In this document: positions 17,644-25,982 of the stretch, one piece after another
How positions within the stretch are numbered: position 1 is the stretch's first letter
Layout of the letters: every line of letters begins with the position of its first letter
Assembly: GCF_007004725.1 (NCBI RefSeq)
Contig: NZ_ML660170.1
Span: 248,001 to 312,000, forward strand
Source of the DNA: Aliikangiella coralliicola
GTDB lineage: Bacteria; Pseudomonadota; Gammaproteobacteria; Enterobacterales; Kangiellaceae
Direction of reading: 5' to 3'
Length of the DNA stretch: 64,000 nt
The notes under the pieces: generated by a model
What the model saw: the letters and a program-made list of their open reading frames with translations, nothing else
What the model was told of the DNA's origin: nothing
Database searches by the model: none
Made by a program: the position numbers and the translations under genes

Positions 17644-17797
17644 ATTTTTCCCAAAACTAGTAAGCTGCCAATGATAATCGAAGTTTCTATGAGAACCAAG
17701 GCTTTTAAAATCGCAGTGTAATCAATTTTTTCTGTTTAATAATCAGTTACTTCACGAAACTTTCAAAATTAGGAAATGAACTTGCGTAATGTGGTGT

Positions 17798-18784
17798 TTA
17801 ATTTGATGAGGCGAGATCTTTTGAGATGAATAACTTGCCATGTTTATTAACCATTATGGCGGAAACATCGGGCATATTGTTCACCAGCGCCATCCCCTTT
17901 TCTACACCAAGAACAAAAATGCTGGTCGAAAGCGCATCTGCGGTGGTGGAATCGTTCGCTAATATGGTCGCACTTTGAATTTCCCAGGCGGACTTACCTG
18001 TTTTCGGGTCAATAATGTGGTGATATCGCACCCCATCTTCCTCGAAAAATCGCTCATAATCTCCAGAAGTCGATAAAGAAATCTCTTCTAACGGCAAATT
18101 AGCGATTAATTTATTTTCATCCCGTGGATGCTTGATACCAATATACCAGAGGCGATCCGCCTTTTTACCAATTAGCCGACTATCGCCACCAGAGTTCACA
18201 TAAGCATTTTTCACGCCCGCTTTCTGTAAAATCTGGATACATCGATCCACAGCATGACCTTTACCGATACCGCCCAAGTCGATTTTTACCCGTTTATCGG
18301 TAAAAAATACGCTGGATTTGGACTCATCCAGCTGAATTCGTCGATAATCGATATAATCTTTGAGCTCAGTTATCTGTTTTTCGTCTGGCCTCTTAGACTC
18401 GCGATAATCATACAAATAGCCAACACTTGAAAAACTGATATCAAATGCGCCGTTGGTTAACCGGGAAAAATAGAGCGAGCGTTGCAATAATTGGAATAAT
18501 TCCGGGGTTATCACCACGGGCTTAATGGCAGCTTCGCGGTTAACTTTGGAGAGTTCACTCGATTCTTTATAAGGGCTCATCGCTCTGTCAATTCGGTGCA
18601 TCTCATCGACAACTTGCGCAATCAGCTTTTGTGCTTCCGCTTCATCACTATGCTCAAACTCAACCTTTGCCTGGGTTCCCATGACTTCAAAGGAATGATT
18701 AAACCATTGGGCATTCACCCCTTGAGCTAAAACCAGCAAAACCAGCCCGGACGCAAATGCTTTCAGGTATTTTCGAATATTAGA
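17798..18784 (-). CDS. apbE: FAD:protein FMN transferase (ApbE)
   Basis: Attaches FMN covalently to Thr/Ser of exported flavoproteins such as Rnf/Nqr subunits; acts in the periplasm. The ATG at 18784 gives 328 residues with a signal peptide (MSNIRKYLKAFASGLVLLVLAQGVNAQ); a TTG further upstream adds an unlikely 18-residue leader. ApbE motifs are SFEVMGTQAKVEF, GAFDISFSSVGYLYD, KIDLGGIGKGHAVDRC, NAYVNSGGDSR, the HHIIDPKTGKSAW metal/FAD region and TTADALSTSIFVLG. No lipobox is present. It is the last gene of the same-strand run that contains the TolQ/ExbD/AgmX-like proteins, 130 bases after the spanning protein; no Nqr/Rnf gene is nearby. Confidence 0.94.
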   Translation of the reverse strand, partial: SNIRKYLKAFASGLVLLVLAQGVNAQWFNHSFEVMGTQAKVEFEHSDEAEAQKLIAQVVDEMHRIDRAMSPYKESSELSKVNREAAIKPVVITPELFQLLQRSLYFSRLTNGAFDISFSSVGYLYDYRESKRPDEKQITELKDYIDYRRIQLDESKSSVFFTDKRVKIDLGGIGKGHAVDRCIQILQKAGVKNAYVNSGGDSRLIGKKADRLWYIGIKHPRDENKLIANLPLEEISLSTSGDYERFFEEDGVRYHHIIDPKTGKSAWEIQSATILANDSTTADALSTSIFVLGVEKGMALVNNMPDVSAIMVNKHGKLFISKDLASSN

Positions 18785-18914
18785 CATTTTTCTATTCCGT
18801 TGGTGGCTAGAAGCTGACGCCACAAGTTTCAAAATCAATTAAACGCAATTATTCATCAAAAACTTGTGGCAGACAATCCAACATCTGATCAGCCAGCACC
18901 AAACCAGGTTAAAT

Positions 18915-19850
18915 CTAGGTGGGTAAGAAGTTAATCAGGTAAGTATCATTCCAGGTAGCAACATCCATCGCACCGAAATTAATTCGCTTAATTCGCGCGA
19001 TTAATCTTTTTTCAAGGGCTGGATCGTTAAGTTCACTGGAAACAATCGAACACTTAGACACCTTACCGCTGGGCAAAATGGTTAATCTGAAATTAACTCG
19101 TCCTTGCAAACTTGGCGCTTTACGCAGCGCTCGGTGATACAAGGCAAATATCGCTGGTTTGTGTTTTTCAAACGCTAACTGGATATTTTCGGAGCTACGT
19201 TTCAAAGTACCTGATTTAGTGCGACGTTTAGTGTTCTCTACTGCATCACCAATATCGCTCTTAACATTGGTTGTATTTTGTCCAGCCAGGGCTCCCGTGC
19301 CCGAAGATTGACTTGCAGTGGCCACCTTAATACCGCCACTGCCCTGAGTGGCTTTTTTAGTAATTAAAGAACGGGTCACTGTTGCCGCCTGACCGGCATC
19401 ATTCGAGAGGCTCTGATTCTTTTTCAAATCTTGCATGTCATCAGGGTCACGCAAGTCTGCCAACGCGTCGAAAACCGCTATATGCTTTTTAGCCACTTCT
19501 TTGGCGGTCTTTTTTTCTTCTGGCTTAGGCTCTTCCTTTTTCTCCTCCGGCTTTTTCTCTTCCGGTTTTTCTTCAGGCTTCTCTTCTTCTTTAGGCTCTT
19601 CTTTCGGTGGCGGTGGCGGTTTGACTTCCTTTTTCTTTTGCTCCAACACCATCTTCACCAAGCGTGGTGGGATACTGGTTCGTTTATTCCGATCAGCTTT
19701 TTCCACTTCGAGAAAAGGAATAATAATACTCAAAATTAAACTTGCCACCAGGAAACTGACCAGAATTCGACGGAAACGTGAAGCTTCCTTTTCGTCAGTG
19801 TCCCAGGGAAGAATTGGGTCAACAATAGATCTTAACAAGTAACTAGCCAT
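18915..19850 (-). CDS. TonB/AgmX-like envelope-spanning protein
   Basis: A 311-residue protein with a TonB/TolA layout. It has a short cytoplasmic N terminus and one membrane anchor (ILVSFLVASLILSIIIPFLEV, about 29-49). A P/E/K-rich rigid spacer follows (about 75-118, with PPPPPKEE and repeated PEEKK units). Then comes a linker with RDPDDMQDLKKN and a C-terminal AgmX/PglI-type domain (about 215-311) with FRLTILPSGKVSKCSIVSSELNDPALEKRL. The C-terminal domain is like that of Myxococcus gliding protein AgmX/GltJ and of TonB-family transducers. It is encoded 11 bases after the second ExbD and presumably couples the TolQ/ExbD motor to periplasmic or outer-membrane partners. It is not the canonical TonB. 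Confidence 0.88.
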   Translation of the reverse strand: MASYLLRSIVDPILPWDTDEKEASRFRRILVSFLVASLILSIIIPFLEVEKADRNKRTSIPPRLVKMVLEQKKKEVKPPPPPKEEPKEEEKPEEKPEEKKPEEKKEEPKPEEKKTAKEVAKKHIAVFDALADLRDPDDMQDLKKNQSLSNDAGQAATVTRSLITKKATQGSGGIKVATASQSSGTGALAGQNTTNVKSDIGDAVENTKRRTKSGTLKRSSENIQLAFEKHKPAIFALYHRALRKAPSLQGRVNFRLTILPSGKVSKCSIVSSELNDPALEKRLIARIKRINFGAMDVATWNDTYLINFLPT

Positions 19851-19860
19851 AACCTATCTA

Positions 19861-20376
19861 TCACCTTCCCGCTGATTTTGATTCGCTGCGCTTCATAACC
19901 GCCATCGAAATATTGGTGTAATTAGCCTGACTCAAAGTAGAAAGAATTTTTCTCAAGAGTTTGTAAGGGATTTTCTTATCTCCCATCACTGTCACATCAA
20001 GCCCTTCTTCTTCTTCATTTGCAGTTTCTGGTTGCCAGCTATTTTGTGACTGAAACTTCATTTCCGCGAGTAATTCTGGAATTATCGCGTCCTCATTTTT
20101 GAGTACATTTGCCACCGTCGCAATAACTCTTCCCTGCACAAGTATTTGTTCATTGTTAACTAACACAATTACCGTTTCTTCAGGCAATTGTTGCGCGGTA
20201 GACTCTGGTAACTTCACCGCTTTACTACTTGGAAGTTGCTGTACGGTGGAAGAGTTAACCAGCAAAAAGAAAACCAAAATGGTAAAGATGTCCATTAATG
20301 AAACCAGGTTCAGGCCACCACTTCCAAAGCGCTTGTGGTGTCTTTCCATTCGCACGGCACGATAGGACTTCTTCAT
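19861..20376 (-). CDS. ExbD/TolR family protein, proton-site Asp present
   Basis: A 171-residue inner-membrane protein: basic N terminus (KKSYRAVRMERHHKRF), one transmembrane helix (about 24-45) beginning GLNLVSLMDIFTILVFFLLV, then a periplasmic domain. D29 matches the essential proton-relay Asp of ExbD/TolR. The periplasmic part has TVIVLVNNEQILVQGRVI and a C-terminal VMGDKKIPYKLLRKILSTL. Its start overlaps the previous exbD stop by four bases (ATGA). Partner subunits are the upstream TolQ-like channel and the Asn-bearing ExbD homologue. Confidence 0.93.
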   Translation of the reverse strand: MKKSYRAVRMERHHKRFGSGGLNLVSLMDIFTILVFFLLVNSSTVQQLPSSKAVKLPESTAQQLPEETVIVLVNNEQILVQGRVIATVANVLKNEDAIIPELLAEMKFQSQNSWQPETANEEEEGLDVTVMGDKKIPYKLLRKILSTLSQANYTNISMAVMKRSESKSAGR

Positions 20377-20921
20377 GGATTTTTTACCTCCGTGGTCGCG
20401 GCTGCCTCAGGTGGTGCATCCCCCATCGATATATTGGGAAATAATTCACCCTGGATGACATTACCATATTCGTCGAGTTCTCTTTCATCACGAACAATCA
20501 AACGAACCGCATCCATTGTCTGTACCAAAGTGTCATATTCAGTATCCATTTCCATCAACAAGGTCACGCCCGTATCAATATTAAATTCGGGGTGTGCTTT
20601 AACCTGCTGTAAAAACTCGTTTAATCCTTTAAAATCATATCCTTCTTCGGTATTTTCAATTCGCTTCAGTAGGCCTGAATTACGTTCCAGTACATCAAAT
20701 TTATCGGCTCGAATCACCACCTCCAATGCCTTTGGCGGCTCTTCATCTGTGGGCAATGCTTCACTGGTTCCGGTGGGTAAATTCAAGTTTAAAATAGACA
20801 CTTGAGAAAACACTGCTGTGATCAGCAAAAACGGAACCAACACAACCATTAAATTCATAAAGGCTGTAATATTGAGTTCAGCGTTTGCTTCTCTTGATCG
20901 TTTCGATTTACGATTAAACAT
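20373..20921 (-). CDS. ExbD/TolR family protein with Asn in place of the proton-site Asp
   Basis: A 182-residue ExbD-like protein with a single membrane helix (about 20-41). The helix begins ELNITAFMNLMVVLVPFLL; residue 23 is Asn (codon AAT, minus strand 20855-20853), where ExbD/TolR normally has the membrane Asp that carries protons. The periplasmic domain contains LEVVIRADKFDVLERN, HPEFNIDTGVTLLMEMD and a C terminus rich in Glu/Ala. It lies 42 bases after the TolQ-like gene and overlaps the second exbD. The pairing suggests a hetero-dimer with one proton-competent and one structural subunit; this is inference. Confidence 0.92.
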   Translation of the reverse strand: MFNRKSKRSREANAELNITAFMNLMVVLVPFLLITAVFSQVSILNLNLPTGTSEALPTDEEPPKALEVVIRADKFDVLERNSGLLKRIENTEEGYDFKGLNEFLQQVKAHPEFNIDTGVTLLMEMDTEYDTLVQTMDAVRLIVRDERELDEYGNVIQGELFPNISMGDAPPEAAATTEVKNP

Positions 20922-20963
20922 TAAAACACCTGTCTATGTGCATGATTAACACTAAAATATTGA

Positions 20964-21689
20964 TTATGCTTTCGGCTTGCTTGCAGGTGTTTTAGCAGAT
21001 TCCGACGGTCTTGCATCTCTAATCAGGTTAACAAACTTTACTGACGCCATTTCAATACTATCGACAATTTCAGTCGTTTTAGTTTGCAAGAATGTGAACG
21101 CAAGTAATAAAGGAATAGCTGCCATCAATCCAAATGCTGTCGTATTCATAGCGATGGAAATACTGGCGGAAAGAATGTTAGCTTTTTCAGCAGGATCCAC
21201 ATTGGCAACTGCGGTAAACGCTTTAATCAAACCTAAAATGGTTCCTAGTAATCCTAACAAGGTTGCGATGTTAGCAAAGGTCGCCAGATAAGGTGTTCTC
21301 TTTTCCAGTCGTGGCAAAATCTCCATCAAACCTTCTTCCATCGCCATTTCCAGGTCATCGTGACGACGGCCTTTGCCTACCTTCGACAAACCATAAGCTA
21401 AGATTCGACCAACAGCAGACTTAGAGCTCGATGCGACTTCCATCGCCTGGCGGAAATTTCCCTGATTCAAAATTGGCAATAATTTTTTCCACGCTGATTG
21501 ATTTTTCGCTTTCATCAAATTCAGGAAGATGAATCTCTCAACTGCGATTGCCAGGCCAAAAATGAAAACAATCATAATTGGATACATAAACGCCCCACCG
21601 TCCTGGAAAAAGCTGACAATCGTTGTAAAAAGTCCTGGATCTGATTGCTCCGCTGCGGCGATAAGGTTGGTAGATTCTACTTGAGCCAT
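20964..21689 (-). CDS. MotA/TolQ/ExbB proton channel family protein
   Basis: A 241-residue TolQ/ExbB-type inner-membrane protein. It has a first helix (about 35-56, AFMYPIMIVFIFGLAIAVERF) and a large cytoplasmic loop. Two further helices form the channel (TFANIATLLGLLGTILGLIKAF and NTTAFGLMAAIPLLLAFTFL). The loop has the family motif MEEGLMEILPRLEKRTPYLATFANIATLLGLLG. Ribosome site AGAGGAATACC precedes the ATG. A TATACT -10-like box lies upstream on the minus strand near 21780, so a promoter internal to the long run is possible. The channel should be assembled with the two ExbD proteins encoded next. Confidence 0.94.
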   Translation of the reverse strand: MAQVESTNLIAAAEQSDPGLFTTIVSFFQDGGAFMYPIMIVFIFGLAIAVERFIFLNLMKAKNQSAWKKLLPILNQGNFRQAMEVASSSKSAVGRILAYGLSKVGKGRRHDDLEMAMEEGLMEILPRLEKRTPYLATFANIATLLGLLGTILGLIKAFTAVANVDPAEKANILSASISIAMNTTAFGLMAAIPLLLAFTFLQTKTTEIVDSIEMASVKFVNLIRDARPSESAKTPASKPKA

Positions 21690-21849
21690 GGTATTCCTCT
21701 AGGGGGTGTTAATTAAATAAATACAATTCAAAACAAAACTTATTCGACTAAAAATAACAGAATTTCAATGTCACACAAGTATAGTCGATAATTTTTGCTA
21801 TAAAAGCATGAACAGTTCACATTAAAAGGTGCTAGCTATTGATTTTTTC

Positions 21850-22281
21850 TTAGTTATTATCTTGTGATTGGCCCGATTTAATTTTCGAGTTTTCACCTTC
21901 TGAAGTGAGCTGGTAGTAAAACTTAACCTGCTTACTAAAAACCTCAGGATCAACCGGTGCATAAATTTCGTCAACCAACCGGCTAACCTGCGGTTGCAAA
22001 GCCTGGGTAGCATTTGCCTTCCAGGGGATAATATAAAGGACATTGGGCAATTCTTTATTACCCGATACATTCATGCCCAAAACCGTTTCTTCTATCACCG
22101 ATCGAGGCCTATTCTGACTAGCAGGTTGTGAATCTTGCTGCTGAGAATTCTGGCTTTCAGTTTCAGTCTGTTCTTGCTCAGTATCGACGGTACTATTCTC
22201 GGCAGCTGGTAAAAAATCGGCATAAATAATGCTGATAACAATTAATAACGGATAAACTAGACGACCAGTAACTACTTTCAT
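21850..22281 (-). CDS. Small exported protein of the Tol/Agl-like cluster
   Basis: A 143-residue product from the ATG at 22281, which follows the TPR-lipoprotein stop by one base. A longer reading of the frame overlaps that gene and is unlikely. A signal peptide or anchor is seen (VTGRLVYPLLIVISIIYADF). A Gln/Glu/Ser-rich linker (about 28-55) follows, then a short folded region with SVIEETVLGMNVSGNKELPNVLYIIPWK and FYYQLTSE near the end. I recognise no family. Position between the TPR lipoprotein and the TolQ-like channel suggests a periplasmic part of the same machine. Confidence 0.72.
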   Translation of the reverse strand: MKVVTGRLVYPLLIVISIIYADFLPAAENSTVDTEQEQTETESQNSQQQDSQPASQNRPRSVIEETVLGMNVSGNKELPNVLYIIPWKANATQALQPQVSRLVDEIYAPVDPEVFSKQVKFYYQLTSEGENSKIKSGQSQDNN

Positions 22282-22282
22282 T

Positions 22283-23038
22283 TTAATTGCCTCTCTGAAT
22301 TCGTCTTTGCAAATCAAGCACCCAACCTGAAACTTTCTTATCTTCCGTGCCAATCAGGTCGAGATAGGCTTGGTAATGTTGCTGAGCCAACCCCAAATCA
22401 TACAGATAAATGTCAGCCAGTATGCCCAAGTTTAGATGGCTATTAGGATAACCCGGATATAAGTCTATCGCTGTGACATAAGCCTCTTTGGCTTTATCGA
22501 AACTTCCCAGTTCGCGTAAAACAACGCCTTTTAAGTTATGCGCATAATAGTTTTGCGGATCAATTTTAATACTCTCATTAACAGCCTTCAACGCCTCTTC
22601 GAATTGTTTTTGTTGCATATACAGCCTTGCCATTCGATAGCTTGGCCCAGATTGCTCAGGGTGCGTTGTTTGCAACTGTTGGAGCTTTGCGATGGCATCC
22701 CCGGTCTTTTTTCCTTTAATAAGTTGATTGATAGCGCCGTATCCCTTGACCAATTCAAGCGGCGCGACCTTTTCTTTCATTGGATCAGGTTTCGTAATTG
22801 CTGCAACCTTGGTTGCATCCTGCTCTGCACCAGCCGCATCAGCTGGTTGCTCCTCATCGACCTGCTCTTTGGCGACAGTCTGATCCGGCTGTGTTTTTTC
22901 TTCCGGCAACAGACCGGCACATCCGCTGATAGTCAAAAATGCAAGTATGGCTAACGGTAGCCGAAAAGACTTTGGAATTCCGCAAAACCTTGAGAATTGA
23001 ATATTTTTCAACATCTGAAGGCGTTTAAAAATGAACAT
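22283..23038 (-). CDS. TPR lipoprotein
   Basis: A 251-residue lipoprotein. The hydrophobic stretch RLPLAILAFLTISGC ends in lipobox ISGC (Cys 40 from the first ATG, Cys 32 from a second ATG at 23014). A Glu/Asp/Ala linker is followed by three to four TPR units (about 125-230), for example PSYRMARLYMQQKQFEEALK, AHNLKGVVLRELGSFDKAKEA and SHLNLGILADIYLYDLGLAQ. The first ATG overlaps the preceding TPR gene by 14 bases, so translation is coupled. PilF-like lipoproteins share this layout, but the context points to an accessory of the TolQ/ExbD complex. Confidence 0.85.
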   Translation of the reverse strand: MFIFKRLQMLKNIQFSRFCGIPKSFRLPLAILAFLTISGCAGLLPEEKTQPDQTVAKEQVDEEQPADAAGAEQDATKVAAITKPDPMKEKVAPLELVKGYGAINQLIKGKKTGDAIAKLQQLQTTHPEQSGPSYRMARLYMQQKQFEEALKAVNESIKIDPQNYYAHNLKGVVLRELGSFDKAKEAYVTAIDLYPGYPNSHLNLGILADIYLYDLGLAQQHYQAYLDLIGTEDKKVSGWVLDLQRRIQRGN

Positions 23039-25982
23039 CAGGTAATGCCTCCAATCTTTCAGACTTATCGTATTGTGCAGGCTTCAATAACTTCAGTTCG
23101 TTGATACTCGCCTTCACTGAGTCATCATAAATTTTATCAACGGTCCTTTGCGCATTCACTTCATAAAAGTTGATTGCTTTATCTTCAAAAGGTAATGCTT
23201 GCTCTTCAAGTAAGTAACCATACTCCTCCAACTCATCTTCACTCAGACCTTTCGGTTTTTGCGAAGCCATTAGATCTTTGGATAGTAAATGGTAAATTTG
23301 GGCAACCTTGTGCGTACTTGCCGTCGTAAATTTTGCCACATTATATTTCGCAATCGAATTGTAAGCACTTAGCGCTTTTTTCATCGCAGCACGTTTTTTC
23401 TTCAAGCTTTTAGCTAATGGAAGCTTCAGTTTAATCTTCTTAAACTGGCTAAATAGAGACTCACTTAAAATAAACTTCGACTCTGCGGCAAGAAACGTCG
23501 TTCGGGTATTATTTTCAGATTTATTTTTAGCATAAAACTCAACAATTTTCTGGCGCCAAAAGTGACTCTTGGTAATGTCGCCAGTTTTTTCGTAAAGCTC
23601 AACCAGTTTATTTCTGCCTTCCTGAGAAAGAAGATAAGGACTCGGGTAAGTCCAAACGTAGTGTTTGTAGGCTGCAATCGCTTGCTTGCTGTTGTCAGCT
23701 TTCAAGTATAACTCAGCGACGCGCCAGCGACCTTCACGAGCAAGTTGAGGGTCGTTTTGATTTTCAGCGAGTGTAATATATTCTTTGGCTGCTTTATTCC
23801 AATCTTGTTGCTTTTCATAAACTAAAGCCAGCTTCTCTGGAATCGTTTTCGATAACTCGTTTTTCGGATAAGCCTTACGGAAAGACTCCAGTAGTTGAGA
23901 GGCTCGTTGCCATTTTTCTGTCTGTAACAACAATGTTGCAGCATCGAAATGGGCATTAATCGCAATTTTTGATGAAGGTTCAAGCTGCTTAACTTTTAAA
24001 AACAGGTTAATCGATTCATCAAGCTTATTTTCTGCTTTCGCATTTTCCGCCAGCTTATAGACCGACTCAACTCGTCTCTGCCTGAACTCTGCACGTTGCT
24101 TTTTAGATAATTGTACTGTGTTTAACAACTGAGTAATTGCGACTTCAGCTTCTGCATAACGCTTCAGATCAAACAGTCCGTTAGCAATAATGATTTTTGC
24201 CCGTTCAGCTTGCTTTTTGTTTGGTTTGGCCGGCAAAACAAGGAGCTTATTACTTGAATCAATGGCACCTTGTACATCATTAATCGAGAGTTGCTGCTCA
24301 GCCACTCTGGATAAAATTTCAGGTGCCTTTGCATCGTTAGAGAATGTGCTACTAAATTTTAATCCACTTAAGATTGATGGTAAGAGTTTTTCTTGCGTGG
24401 TTGCGTTTTTAGGGTGCGTAACTCCCTGGTATGCAACTAGCGCCCGGTAACCGGCATCTCGTGAAAATTTACTCTTCGCGTTCTTATAGGCAACGATCTC
24501 ATATTCTTTCGCCGACTGTAGTAAGTCACCGCCATCGGTTAGAGTTTCTGCGAGCAAGAACCGATATTGAGAATCGATCTGCGGATCGGTAAAAGTCGCC
24601 AGAATTTCTCGATACCATTTAGCTGCAACTAAATAGTCAGCTGGCTTTTTAGATTTTTGTGCGGCGGCGTGATAAAACTTAGAAACATCATCAAGGTGAA
24701 GGCGTAACAAAGGTTTTAAATCATCAATAACTTTACCAGAATATTTTTGCCAGAACGCGCTTTGGCGTCCGTAATTCACCACGAAACTTTCTTTGGCCGG
24801 CAGTATTAAACTCGGGAAGCCGCCTTTTCGATAGACCTCAATTACACGTGAATGAAATTCTGGAGAAGACAAGGACAAAGGATTTCGATTGATAAATCCC
24901 ATGTAGGTATCTGCAGCATCCTGAAAGCGTTCTTGTTCAATGTAAAGTTCCGCCAGCCCAGCATATATCTGATCTTCAAAAGGCTGGCGACCATAGGTTT
25001 CAAAATATTTCTTAACTGAGTCTGCCCCATCCATATTATAGAATGCCAGGCTTATCACTCTGCCAGTATCGACGATCAAATCATCAGTCAGTTTGTTTTT
25101 ATTGGCCGCGTGTTTTTGCTGATAAAGTAATCTCTCATATAATTTAAAGAAATCCTGTTGTGCTTCAAGAAATAAACTCTGTTTAAACAGCGACCAGCCT
25201 CTTTTATAGAGCGCTTTATCATAAAACTGGGTGTTAACTCCCTTGGTGATAACTTCTCCATATGCCTTTTCCGCCACCTGGTATTGTTTGCGAACAAAAT
25301 AAGATTCGCCACGGCGAAACTGGCTCTCAACATAGGAATTAGATTCCACATGAACTACAGCAATTTGATCGAGAACTTTCAGTGATGATTCTGGGTCAGC
25401 ATTAAGAGAATGCGCGCGAGCCAATTGATACTTTACTTCATCGATTGCTTTATAATCAGGGTGCTCGTTGAGTAAAGTCTGATATAGCTGAATAGCTTTA
25501 TTAAACGACGCGTCTCTCATCGCTGGTGTTAGATTACTTTGACTACTTGACTCACTCGCCGACATCTTAGCTTCAGCCAAACGCATAGTTAGATCGGCTA
25601 ATCGGTGTAAAGCCTCTCTTCGAATTGTTGGATTACCGCGGTTAAGTAGTCGCTCGTAACTTTTGACCACCTGCTCCGCATCAATACCTTTTATCTGAGA
25701 AGTTTCCACTTCAACAACTTGTTGATCGATAAATTCAACGCGCGGCTCAAGATCTTCGGGTTTCAATTCGCTAATAGGAATTAACCGCTTAATACTGGCA
25801 CACGAAGCGATAGCCAAAGCGAGCGAAACTCCTAAACTCAATCTGAACAATTTTTTCGCTACCGCTTTTCTATTTTTTTTAACCAGGCAAGAAAACTTTG
25901 ATACCAAACCCGACCCAACCGATAAATTAGAATGATTGAAAAACTCATTAATGCTCACGTCAATCAATCTCCGGAATAACAA
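23025..25982 (-). CDS. Very large TPR lipoprotein of the Tol/Agl-like cluster
   Basis: A protein of up to 985 residues with a lipobox LALAIASC (Cys 61 from the first start codon). Because 60 residues is a long leader, the true start may be an internal TTG/GTG about 20-35 codons in; no good ribosome site decides it. The body is an array of TPR/Sel1-like repeats from about 95 to 860, such as AYGEVITKGVNTQFYDKALYKR, KEYEIVAYKNAKSKF and KEYITLAENQNDPQLAREG. A C-terminal helical tail with LLEEQALPFEDKAINFYEVNAQ follows. It resembles AglT-type gliding proteins and YbgF/BamD-like scaffolds. Likely a periplasmic or outer-membrane scaffold. It overlaps both neighbouring genes (23 and 14 bases). Confidence 0.85.
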   Translation of the reverse strand: MLFRRLIDVSINEFFNHSNLSVGSGLVSKFSCLVKKNRKAVAKKLFRLSLGVSLALAIASCASIKRLIPISELKPEDLEPRVEFIDQQVVEVETSQIKGIDAEQVVKSYERLLNRGNPTIRREALHRLADLTMRLAEAKMSASESSSQSNLTPAMRDASFNKAIQLYQTLLNEHPDYKAIDEVKYQLARAHSLNADPESSLKVLDQIAVVHVESNSYVESQFRRGESYFVRKQYQVAEKAYGEVITKGVNTQFYDKALYKRGWSLFKQSLFLEAQQDFFKLYERLLYQQKHAANKNKLTDDLIVDTGRVISLAFYNMDGADSVKKYFETYGRQPFEDQIYAGLAELYIEQERFQDAADTYMGFINRNPLSLSSPEFHSRVIEVYRKGGFPSLILPAKESFVVNYGRQSAFWQKYSGKVIDDLKPLLRLHLDDVSKFYHAAAQKSKKPADYLVAAKWYREILATFTDPQIDSQYRFLLAETLTDGGDLLQSAKEYEIVAYKNAKSKFSRDAGYRALVAYQGVTHPKNATTQEKLLPSILSGLKFSSTFSNDAKAPEILSRVAEQQLSINDVQGAIDSSNKLLVLPAKPNKKQAERAKIIIANGLFDLKRYAEAEVAITQLLNTVQLSKKQRAEFRQRRVESVYKLAENAKAENKLDESINLFLKVKQLEPSSKIAINAHFDAATLLLQTEKWQRASQLLESFRKAYPKNELSKTIPEKLALVYEKQQDWNKAAKEYITLAENQNDPQLAREGRWRVAELYLKADNSKQAIAAYKHYVWTYPSPYLLSQEGRNKLVELYEKTGDITKSHFWRQKIVEFYAKNKSENNTRTTFLAAESKFILSESLFSQFKKIKLKLPLAKSLKKKRAAMKKALSAYNSIAKYNVAKFTTASTHKVAQIYHLLSKDLMASQKPKGLSEDELEEYGYLLEEQALPFEDKAINFYEVNAQRTVDKIYDDSVKASINELKLLKPAQYDKSERLEALPDVHF

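Noticed and set aside
19500-19640. Plus-strand Ser/Phe/Leu-rich frames opposite the spanning protein
   Set aside because: They are the mirror of the Pro/Glu/Lys-rich spacer codons on the real (minus) strand, with no family match.
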